Made by a program: the position numbers and the translations under genes
In this document: piece by piece, positions 27,148 through 33,890 of the stretch
Position numbering within the stretch: position 1 is the stretch's first letter
How the letters are laid out: every line of letters starts with the position of its first letter
Notes under the pieces: generated by a model
What the model saw: the letters and a program-made list of their open reading frames with translations, nothing else
What the model was told of the DNA's origin: nothing
Databases searched by the model: none
Assembly: GCA_024277895.1 (NCBI GenBank)
Contig: JAJRUH010000138.1
Coordinates: forward strand, 1-33,890
Direction of reading: 5' to 3'
Length of the DNA stretch: 33,890 nucleotides
Source of the DNA: Bacteroidota bacterium
GTDB taxonomy: Bacteria > Bacteroidota > Bacteroidia > Bacteroidales > JAADGE01

Positions 27148-28177
27148 ACCATATATATTACTTTCAGGTGCAGTGAAAAATATTGGTGATTTTTTGATTT
27201 TTGACAGTGCCAAGAAATTAATTAAAAAACATGTTTCTGAAAATATTATTGAACTTAATCGATGGGAAAATCATTCAAATAAGATTGAATTGTTAAATGA
27301 CTCAAAAGCAATAATTATTTGCGGAGGACCCGGATTTGCTAAAGATATGTATCCTGATATATACCCGTTTATTGATAATCTTAAAAAGATTAAAGTACCT
27401 GTTACGACACTTGGAGTCGGATGGAGCGGAAAACCGGCATTGCATTATGAAAAATTCAGATTTTCAGAAAATTCAAAAAAATTATTGAATTACATGAAAG
27501 AATCATTCGGGCAAATCAGCTGCAGAGATAATTTAACTGATATGGTTCTAAAGCAAAACGGATACGAAAGTTCATTAATGACCGGTTGCCCGGTTTGGTA
27601 TAGAGAAATTGATTCGTTAAAGCCAAGAAAGATATTACAACCAAAGAAAATTGTTTTTACTACACCGGCTAACAGGAAATTGACGAACCAAACAATGAGA
27701 ATTATTAAATTGTTAAGAAAAAAGTATAAAGATTCTGAAATAACTGTTTCATTTCACAGGGGAATAATGCCTGATAAATATACCGGTGTCAGAGATTCTG
27801 CTTCATATCTTTCAATGTCCGCTTTTGCTAAATATAAAGGTTGTTCGGTAAAAGATGTATCCTATAATTTAGATAATATAGAATTTTATAAAAAGGCAGA
27901 TTTACATATCGGTTATAGAGTTCATGCCCATTTATTCTTTCTGGCAAATGGTCTTCCTTCTGTATTAATTAGTGAAGACGGAAGAGGTATCGGGATGTCA
28001 AGAACATTTGGTCTTCCTGAACTATATGTTTATAAGAATAATTTTATTGATAACTTTACAAAATATATTACTGAATTTAATGAGAATAGTTTGCTGATTT
28101 CAAAGAACAATTCTGAATTTATTATCAGAAAATATGAAGTAATAAAAAGTTTCTTAAAGAATTTAAAAGAACTGTAA
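27131..28177 (+). CDS. Polysaccharide pyruvyl transferase family protein
   Basis: 348 residues (345 if the second ATG at 27140 is used; both overlap the end of neuB, by 17 or 8 bases). GAVKNIGDFLIFDSAKKLI at the N-terminus, ICGGPGFAKDMYP and the C-terminal HIGYRVHAHLFFLANGLPS fit the polysaccharide pyruvyl transferase family (CsaB, WcaK-like). Such enzymes add a pyruvate ketal to a sugar; some relatives act on other donors. The context of glycan genes makes modification of the surface polysaccharide likely. One base separates it from the acyltransferase gene, so co-translation is expected. Confidence 0.85.
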   Translation: MIFMNKPYILLSGAVKNIGDFLIFDSAKKLIKKHVSENIIELNRWENHSNKIELLNDSKAIIICGGPGFAKDMYPDIYPFIDNLKKIKVPVTTLGVGWSGKPALHYEKFRFSENSKKLLNYMKESFGQISCRDNLTDMVLKQNGYESSLMTGCPVWYREIDSLKPRKILQPKKIVFTTPANRKLTNQTMRIIKLLRKKYKDSEITVSFHRGIMPDKYTGVRDSASYLSMSAFAKYKGCSVKDVSYNLDNIEFYKKADLHIGYRVHAHLFFLANGLPSVLISEDGRGIGMSRTFGLPELYVYKNNFIDNFTKYITEFNENSLLISKNNSEFIIRKYEVIKSFLKNLKEL

Positions 28178-28178
28178 A

Positions 28179-28835
28179 ATGAATTTTAAATTGGGGATTT
28201 CTAAAACAGAAAATTTCTTTATTAATAAATATATTAAAAAAAATGATATTTTTTGGAATACAAATATTGCAAACGGTACTGATTTAAATAACGTTAAAGT
28301 TCAAGAAAATGTGTCTTTTTCAAAGAATTCTTCTGTTAATAATTCAAAAATTGGTCGTTATACTTCAATTGGAAGATATACAAAAATTACACATACTGAA
28401 ATAGGTGCTTTTTGTTCTATTTCTTGGGATATTACAATTAATGCTATTGAACATCCTTATAACAGACTTACAATGCATGCTTTTCCGTATCTGCCGACCT
28501 ACGGTTTTGTAAATACCAGAGAAACTTTCTATAAAAAAGTAATTATAAAAAATGATGTTTGGATCGGAGCAAATGTAGTGATTATGCCGGGTATTACAAT
28601 AGGAAACGGAGCAATTATCGGTGCAGGTGCTGTTGTTACTAAAGATGTAAATGATTATGAGATTGTTGCCGGAGTTCCTGCAAAACACATAAAATATCGT
28701 TTTGATAAAGTAACAATTGAAAAGTTGTTGAAATTAAAATGGTGGAACAAAAATATGTCTGTTATTAAAAATGACATTTCTTTATTCAAGCAAGAACTAA
28801 CCCCTGAAGTCCTTAATTTCTTTTTATCTGTTTAA
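28179..28835 (+). CDS. Hexapeptide-repeat O-acetyltransferase (CatB-like)
   Basis: 218 residues with a left-handed beta-helix: repeated hexapeptide patterns (IGRYTSIGRYTKI, then VWIGANVVIMPGITIGNGAI) and the tail VAGVPAKHI typical of CatB/NodL-like acetyltransferases. The His in AIEHPYNR is the likely catalytic base. An O-acetyl group on the glycan is the natural guess; the enzyme could instead be the N-acetyltransferase needed for a diacetamido sugar, but its CatB-like C-terminus argues for O-acetylation. It is the last plus-strand gene of the unit and overlaps the 3' end of the convergent flippase by 12 bases. Confidence 0.87.
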   Translation: MNFKLGISKTENFFINKYIKKNDIFWNTNIANGTDLNNVKVQENVSFSKNSSVNNSKIGRYTSIGRYTKITHTEIGAFCSISWDITINAIEHPYNRLTMHAFPYLPTYGFVNTRETFYKKVIIKNDVWIGANVVIMPGITIGNGAIIGAGAVVTKDVNDYEIVAGVPAKHIKYRFDKVTIEKLLKLKWWNKNMSVIKNDISLFKQELTPEVLNFFLSV

Positions 28836-30311
28836 TTTTTTCTTAATATAAGTAACGGTTTTATCTGCATATTTGTTAACTTCTGTTGAAACTTTTGAGA
28901 TATAAATTAAGACGATATAAATTATTAAAATAATAAAACTTCTGGTTATTATATCAAAAATATAATTATCATTTTTAGGAATTAAATAATTAAAAATATA
29001 TACAAAAATTGATATCCCTAATATTATTATATGTTTATGTGAGTAAGGTTGCATTTTAAATTTTTTTAATAAAAAGAAGTATCTAATTAATAAAAAAATA
29101 ATTAAAGAAAGTGCCGAAGCAAAACCGGCACCTGAAATATTCCAAATAGGTATAAAAATTAAATTGAAAATTACTGTGTTGAAGAGAGTTAACAACATCA
29201 AATATGAAAATGTTTTATAGTATTTTGAACTTAATATAATCATAGAACTTACACCTGAACTCATCTCAAAAAAATAACCGATTACAATGAAAATAATAAC
29301 ATATCTCCCTGGAGCATAGTTCGGTATAATTTGAAAAATATTATCAAGATTAATAAGAATACCGATACTTAACAGGGCACCGATTATCATTTGGTTAATA
29401 GTACTCTTTTTGTAAATTGATTTTATGCCGGTAGTATCATTAATTTTCCAAGCATCTGATAATATAATTGATGATATTTTTCGTAATGATTTAGCCGGAA
29501 TAATGACTAACATACCAAAGAAGAAAGCAATAGAATATATTCCTGCTGCACTTAATCCTAAATAAACATTTACCATATATTTATCAATATTCATTATTGC
29601 AATTCCGCTGAAACCTGATATTATACCAAAACTTGCAACTTTAAATATTTCAATTTTATTTTTTTTAAATAATATATGATCTACTCTGCGCAATGAAAAT
29701 TCTTTTCGTTTAATTAAAACTGCAACAATTATAATGGTTGGTAAGATATATGTCAATACATAAAAAAATACAAATGTTTCAAAATTTAAAATTGAATAAA
29801 TAAATAAAATAATAATTATTAAATTTATAAATTTTACAAGAAAATCCCTTAAAAAAATCCCGGTAACAGCATCATATAGAGCTTTTGTATATGAATCAAA
29901 AAATAAAAAATAAGCAGTGAAAAATATCAAAACCGGTAAATAAAATATATTATCCCCAAGTAATGAAGACTTTTCAACATTACTTTTTATTAGATCTTCT
30001 TTAAATATCCAAAAAAATATTAATGATAATACTATTCCGAAAAGGGTTACTAACATTCCGAAAGATAAAATACCGTTATGATTATTTTCCGTATCCCTGA
30101 AATAAGGAAAAATACGTGTATTTACACTTGAAAATCCTAATGTTGAAAATTGTGAAAAAATTAAAGTTAATGCTATTAAAATATTAATTAGACCGACTTC
30201 ATCAGCCCTGAAAAATTTCGGCATAAGCAAACCGACATTTATAAAACCTATCGCTGCACCTGCATAAGTGTAAAAAGTTCCTTTTATCGATTGCTTTGCT
30301 ATTATTCCCAT
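28824..30311 (-). CDS. Oligosaccharide flippase (Wzx/polysaccharide biosynthesis family)
   Basis: 495 residues, hydrophobic throughout, with about 12-14 predicted helices, starting MGIIAKQSIKGTFYTYAGAAIGFINVGLLMP. The IKG.F.TY start and the basic C-terminus (TYIKKKLNR) are typical of Wzx-like members of the MOP superfamily, which turn lipid-linked oligosaccharide units across the inner membrane. It is on the opposite strand from the eight-gene unit but next to it, and its 3' end overlaps the acyltransferase gene tail to tail. A -7 element lies just upstream. The polymerase Wzy was not found in the window. Confidence 0.88.
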   Translation of the reverse strand: MGIIAKQSIKGTFYTYAGAAIGFINVGLLMPKFFRADEVGLINILIALTLIFSQFSTLGFSSVNTRIFPYFRDTENNHNGILSFGMLVTLFGIVLSLIFFWIFKEDLIKSNVEKSSLLGDNIFYLPVLIFFTAYFLFFDSYTKALYDAVTGIFLRDFLVKFINLIIIILFIYSILNFETFVFFYVLTYILPTIIIVAVLIKRKEFSLRRVDHILFKKNKIEIFKVASFGIISGFSGIAIMNIDKYMVNVYLGLSAAGIYSIAFFFGMLVIIPAKSLRKISSIILSDAWKINDTTGIKSIYKKSTINQMIIGALLSIGILINLDNIFQIIPNYAPGRYVIIFIVIGYFFEMSSGVSSMIILSSKYYKTFSYLMLLTLFNTVIFNLIFIPIWNISGAGFASALSLIIFLLIRYFFLLKKFKMQPYSHKHIIILGISIFVYIFNYLIPKNDNYIFDIITRSFIILIIYIVLIYISKVSTEVNKYADKTVTYIKKKLNR

Positions 30312-30330
30312 ATTGCTCTGAAATCCGAAA

Positions 30331-30338
30331 CAAATGTA
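30331..30338 (-). promoter_or_regulatory. Bacteroidota -7 element for the flippase gene
   Basis: The minus strand reads TACATTTG, an exact TAnnTTTG match, with transcription predicted from about 30324, 13 bases before the ATG. No TTTG is found at the -33 distance, so this is a partial match. Confidence 0.45.
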
Positions 30339-30389
30339 TCAAAAAATGATAAAATAACTAATATTTTGTTATTTGTCATACAATTAAGT

Positions 30390-30427
30390 CGAAAATAAAA
30401 ATAGGCTTATCTCTTTTTAGACAGCCT
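30390..30427 (-). terminator. Probable terminator after asnB
   Basis: On the minus strand, AGGCT (30427-30423) can pair with AGCCT (30407-30403), and TCT with AGA inside, after a small internal loop. A T-rich stretch (ATTTTTATTTT) follows. It lies 8 bases past the asnB stop. The stem is short and imperfect. Confidence 0.5.
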
Positions 30428-30434
30428 CATAATT

Positions 30435-32105
30435 TTATTTTTTATAACCTGATTTATGAATAAAGTTTACAGCTCTGCCTGACGGGTCCGTCATATTTTT
30501 AAATTTTTTATCCCATGTCAATGCTTCTTCTGTACTGCAGGCGATTGATGTTTCTGAAGGAACACATTTTGCTGCAGAATATGACGGAAAATGTTCGGTA
30601 AAAATAGTTCTGTAGTAATATTCTTCTTTAGTTTTAGGAGTATTTAAAGGAAATTTGTATTTTGCATTTTTCATTTGTTCATCCTTAACTGTTTTCTCGG
30701 ACAGTTCTTTCAACGCATCAATCCAAGAATAACCTACACCATCTGAAAATTGTTCTTTTTGTCTGTTAATGATATTTTCCGGAAGATTTTCTTTAAAAAT
30801 GTCTCTTAAAATTTGTTTTTCAATATTTCCGTTTTGAATCATTTTATCTTCGGGGCTTATAGCCATGGCAACATCTAAAAATTCTTTATCCAAAAAAGGT
30901 ACTCTGCCTTCTACACCCCAAGCCGAAAGTGATTTATTGGCTCTTAAACAATCGTATTGATGTAATTTCTTTAATTTTCTTACAGTTTCATCGTGAAATT
31001 CTTTTGCATTCGGAGCTTTATGAAAATATAAGTAACCTCCGAAAATTTCGTCGGCACCTTCGCCGGAAAGAACCATTTTTATACCCATTGATTTTATAAC
31101 TCTTGCAAGTAAATACATTGGTACAGAAGCTCTTACTGTGGTAACATCATAGGTTTCCAAATGATAAATAACATCTTTTAACGCATCTAAACCTTCTTGA
31201 ACGGTAAAATGTATTTCGTGATGAACGGTACCGATATAATCGGCAGTTTCTTTTGCTTTTTCTAAATCTTGAGAGTCTTTTAATCCTATTGCAAATGAGT
31301 GAAGTTGCGGCCACCATGCTTCATTTGTATCATTTGATTCAACACGTTTTGCAGCAAATGTTTTTGTAACAGCAGAAATAATTGACGAATCCAGTCCGCC
31401 CGATAATAATACACCGTATGGTACATCGGACATAAGCTGACGATGGACGGCATTTTCCAATGCCGATTTTAATTTTTGCTTATCGGTTTTGTTATTTTGA
31501 ATATTTTCAAATTTTTGCCAATCTCTTTTGTACCATTGCTTTATTATCCCTTCTTTACTGTACAGATAATGTCCGGGCGGGAATTCTTTGAAGTCGTTAC
31601 AAATACCTTCCAATGCTTTTAATTCGGATGATACATAAAAATTACCGTGTTCGTCATTACCGATGTATAAAGGAATGATGCCCAGATGATCGCGTGCGAT
31701 TAAATAAGAATTATTTTTTTTGTCATAAAGTGCAAAGGCAAATATTCCGTTTAAGTCTTCAAAAAAACCGGTTCCTTTTTTTTGATATAAAGGGAGAATA
31801 ACTTCACAGTCCGATTTTGTTAAATATTTATAATCTTCGTTTGTTTTGTTTTTTAATTCCTTATGATTGTATATTTCACCGTTTACGGAAAGAATTAGAT
31901 TCCCGTCTTCACTGTATAAGGGTTGCATTCCTGACTGAGGGTCAACAATTGATAAGCGTTCGTGTGCTAAAATTGCATTTTTTTAACAATAAATGCCTGA
32001 CCAATCAGGACCTCGATGTCTGATGCTTTTTGCCATTTCTAAAACCTGAGGACGCAATGTTTCCGAGTCGGTTTTTAAATCAAATACTCCGATTATTCCA
32101 CACAT
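30435..32105 (-). pseudogene. asnB: Asparagine synthetase (glutamine-hydrolysing) with one in-frame stop
   Basis: From the ATG at 32105 the frame codes for 556 positions, the usual AsnB length. The N-terminal glutaminase has Cys2 (MCGIIGVFD) and RHRGPDWSGIY. The synthetase domain has the PP-loop SGGLDSS and LSGEGADEIFGGYLYFHKAP. Codon 41 is TAA (31985-31983), just after GIYC and before KNAILAHERLSIVD, with the frame unchanged on both sides. The stop touches a run of seven As (seven Ts on the plus strand); T8-A1 instead of T7-A2 on the plus strand would give Lys. Restarting at Met60 would yield a protein without the Cys2 nucleophile. The enzyme makes asparagine from aspartate, ATP and glutamine. 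The gene is 54 bases after the CapA gene on the same strand. Confidence 0.9.
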
Positions 32106-32159
32106 ATATTTATAAATTGAAATTTATTTATTAAGTTTATTTGCAATGAGTCCTAATAA

Positions 32160-33362
32160 TTAATCCTGTTCCGGAAATAATTCTTTAACATTCAAGTTTT
32201 CTTCATTTAATAATTGACGGGAGTTCTTAAGATACAATTTCATTTTTTTAAAGTCTGTCGGATTTTTAAAGAATTTTTTTTTATTTTCGTAATCGGCAGC
32301 AGGTAAAATGAAATAATCATAAATGTCTCCTTTTCGGACTTTTTTATATACCCAAGTTAATATATAATTGCTTGTATCAATGTAGGTTTTGCCTTTCCTT
32401 TTTTTTAATACCAATCGTGCCGTTACGCCGCCGTCAGTTTTTGTTTTTCTTTGGTTTGATACAAAGTTCCCCAACGAATAAGCAACAAAATGCTCTTTTA
32501 TGCTGTCGTTCCCCGGCAAATACATCATTTTTTGTATTACGTGCGGATGTGAACCTATTATAATGTCGGCACCTTTATCAAAAAGAAATGAAACTAAGTC
32601 GGTTTGGGCTTTATTCGGATGCGATTGATATTCCGTTCCGAAATGTAAAATGATAATAAGTTTATCCAAACTATCTTTTTTTGATTTATTAATATCAACG
32701 TGCATAATTGCTGTGTCAATAAGGTTTACAACAGCCGGTTTCGGAATCGGTATTCCGTTTGTTCCGTATGTGTAGTTCAATAATCCTACTTTTATGCTGT
32801 CTTTTGTCAGAATAATAAGATTTGTTGTGTCGCGTGCATCTTTATTTTTAAATGTCCCGGTGTGTAAAATATTTAAGGTGTTTAATACATCAATTGTTCT
32901 GTTAATTCCTTGAAGTCGCCTGTCGCAGCAATGATTGTTTGCCGTAACAAATAAATCAATACCGGCATTTTTTCCGGCTTGAGCCAAAGCATCCGGTGAA
33001 CTGAATTGAGGATAACCTTTATACACAGGTCCTGCAAGTGTTACTTCTAAATTTGCAATTGTAAAATCGGGTTTCGACATTATGTCTTTTATATAATAAA
33101 AAACAGTGTCGTAATCATAATTTTTCGTTTTAAAATTATAAGCCGAACGAATTTGTGGTCCGTGTCCCATTATATCACCGATAAAAAGTAATGACATTGT
33201 ATTAAATTTTGTTATATCAAGTTCCGAAGTCGGAATTGTGTCTTTAGCGTAATTTGTTGTGTTATCGTGTGATATAAGTGTATCCGTTTGAGCAAATCCG
33301 AAATTGATTATTCCGAAAAGTAAAAAAGCTGAAAAAAAATATTCAGATATGATTTTTCTCAT
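32160..33362 (-). CDS. CapA family metallophosphatase-like protein
   Basis: 400 residues with a signal peptide (MRKIISEYFFSAFLLFGIINFGFA). The PGA_cap metallophosphoesterase-like fold follows: FIGDIMGHGPQ, IANLEVTL, FVTANNHCCDRR, IIGSHPHVIQ and YSLGNFVSNQ hold the expected metal-site residues. CapA-family proteins are linked to poly-gamma-glutamate capsule formation in Bacillus; in Bacteroidota the role is uncertain. I chose the ATG at 33362 because the signal peptide begins there. An in-frame extension up to 33479 is possible but would put ~39 unrelated residues in front and run into hypC. asnB follows after 54 bases and is probably co-transcribed. Confidence 0.87.
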   Translation of the reverse strand: MRKIISEYFFSAFLLFGIINFGFAQTDTLISHDNTTNYAKDTIPTSELDITKFNTMSLLFIGDIMGHGPQIRSAYNFKTKNYDYDTVFYYIKDIMSKPDFTIANLEVTLAGPVYKGYPQFSSPDALAQAGKNAGIDLFVTANNHCCDRRLQGINRTIDVLNTLNILHTGTFKNKDARDTTNLIILTKDSIKVGLLNYTYGTNGIPIPKPAVVNLIDTAIMHVDINKSKKDSLDKLIIILHFGTEYQSHPNKAQTDLVSFLFDKGADIIIGSHPHVIQKMMYLPGNDSIKEHFVAYSLGNFVSNQRKTKTDGGVTARLVLKKRKGKTYIDTSNYILTWVYKKVRKGDIYDYFILPAADYENKKKFFKNPTDFKKMKLYLKNSRQLLNEENLNVKELFPEQD

Positions 33363-33415
33363 ATTTAGTTTTTTTAATGTGTTGCAACTTTGTATCGTAA
33401 AAATAAAAATTTTGT

Positions 33416-33423
33416 CAAAGTTA
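33416..33423 (-). promoter_or_regulatory. Bacteroidota -7 element for the CapA gene
   Basis: The minus strand reads TAACTTTG, matching TAnnTTTG. The predicted start near 33409 gives a leader of about 47 bases to the ATG at 33362. A TTTG is present at 33442-33439, but with 15 rather than 19 bases between the boxes. It sits within the short divergent gap to hypC. Confidence 0.45.
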
Positions 33424-33445
33424 AAATTAAATAAATAACAAAAAT

Positions 33446-33691
33446 ATGTGTTTAGCAGTTCCGGGAAAAATAATTTCAATTAATAGTAACAATTCAGAAT
33501 TCAGAACAGCAAAAGTCAGTTTCGGAGGTGCTGTAAAAGAAATTAATATTCAATGGTTGCCCGAAGCAAAAACAGGAAATTATATTTTGGCTCATGTAGG
33601 AACGGCTTTGAGTATAGTGGATGAAGAAGAAGCAGAAGAAGTTCTTAAAACTTTTGAAGAATTTGAAGATATGCAGAAAGATTTAGATTAA
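33446..33691 (+). CDS. hypC: Hydrogenase maturation chaperone, HypC/HupF/HybG family
   Basis: 81 residues, the normal family size. It starts MCLAVPGKIISI, with the conserved Cys2 that carries the Fe(CN)2CO group during [NiFe] hydrogenase maturation, and keeps VSFGGAVKEINIQWLPEA and YILAHVGTALSIVDEEEA as expected. HypC works with HypD and delivers the iron centre to the large subunit. No other hyp gene is in the window; they may be beyond the right edge or elsewhere in the genome. It is divergent from the CapA gene. Confidence 0.95.
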   Translation: MCLAVPGKIISINSNNSEFRTAKVSFGGAVKEINIQWLPEAKTGNYILAHVGTALSIVDEEEAEEVLKTFEEFEDMQKDLD

Positions 33692-33890
33692 AGTTGAAAG
33701 TTGAAAGTTAAAAGTATATATAAATGAGGTTTGTTGATGAATATATAATAATGGTAATAAAACAAGGAATTTTCTGTGTTATTCGTGCTGTCTGTGTGGA
33801 ATTTAAATAATATTATGAAGTTTGTTTATGAATACAGAGATATAAAAAAATGGTAATAAAACAAGGAATTTTCTGTGTTATCCGTGTTAT
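33692..33890 (+). repeat. Imperfect direct repeat (~90-100 bp period) after hypC
   Basis: A 32-base block starting ATGGTAATAAAACAAGGAAT is identical at 33751-33782 and 33850-33881 (period 99) and is followed in each copy by t/c-CGTG. A weaker repeat precedes it: ATGAGGTTTGTTGATGAAT at 33724 and ATGAAGTTTGTTTATGAAT at 33814 (90 apart, so a ~9-base indel separates the parts). The stretch 33692-33716 also holds short GTTGAAA-type repeats. The second copy runs into the window edge, so the array may continue. No gene is seen here. Confidence 0.85.

Noticed and set aside
33363-33479. N-terminal extension of the CapA protein up to 33479
   Set aside because: The added 39 residues precede a clean signal peptide beginning at 33362 and overlap hypC and a promoter-like element; the later start is better.
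33692-33890. Terminal repeats as a CRISPR array
   Set aside because: Only two copies with a ~99-bp period, no palindromic repeat core, non-uniform spacing between parts and no cas gene nearby.

Overview
The window is AT-rich and looks like a member of the Bacteroidota, probably an uncultured and possibly anaerobic lineage. The evidence is a secreted protein with a C-terminal type IX secretion sorting domain, a DUF5686 outer-membrane protein, a DUF2027/Smr protein, and several promoters matching the Bacteroidota pattern TTTG-N19-TAnnTTTG. A hypC gene at the right edge hints at a [NiFe] hydrogenase nearby. The species cannot be named from sequence alone.

Left part (1-7450): a truncated mgtE Mg2+ transporter and a DUF2027/Smr protein, both on the minus strand, then a large T9SS cargo protein. 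After a 351-bp divergent spacer comes a two-gene plus-strand unit. It encodes a membrane-anchored protein resembling reductive dehalogenases and a short-chain dehydrogenase resembling plant chlorophyll b reductase (NYC1/NOL). I consider this pair the most unusual functional combination here.

Middle part (7450-19000): tRNA-Leu(UAG) followed by the conserved tig-clpP-clpX proteostasis operon. Then come a DUF5686 protein and recQ on the minus strand, kdsD-tatC on the plus strand, and a convergent FAD-dependent oxidoreductase.

Right part (19000-32110): a surface-glycan locus. Eight plus-strand genes run almost without gaps from a canonical promoter: a YfhO membrane protein, an RmlD-like reductase, a GT2 glycosyltransferase, a GT42/sialyltransferase-like protein, a fused CMP-nonulosonate synthetase/PseG-like hydrolase, a NeuB-family synthase, a polysaccharide pyruvyl transferase and a hexapeptide acyltransferase. 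A Wzx-type flippase converges on them. Together they suggest a surface glycan carrying a sialic-acid-like (nonulosonic) sugar. The early enzymes for making such a sugar (dehydratase, aminotransferase, N-acetyltransferase) are not obvious here.

Right edge: an asparagine synthetase and a CapA-family protein on the minus strand, hypC on the plus strand, and an imperfect ~90-100-bp direct repeat at the end.

Two genes carry lesions. yfhO has a frameshift at a run of seven Ts. asnB has a single in-frame TAA next to another run of seven Ts. Both can be explained by homopolymer-length errors in the sequence, but real mutations cannot be excluded.
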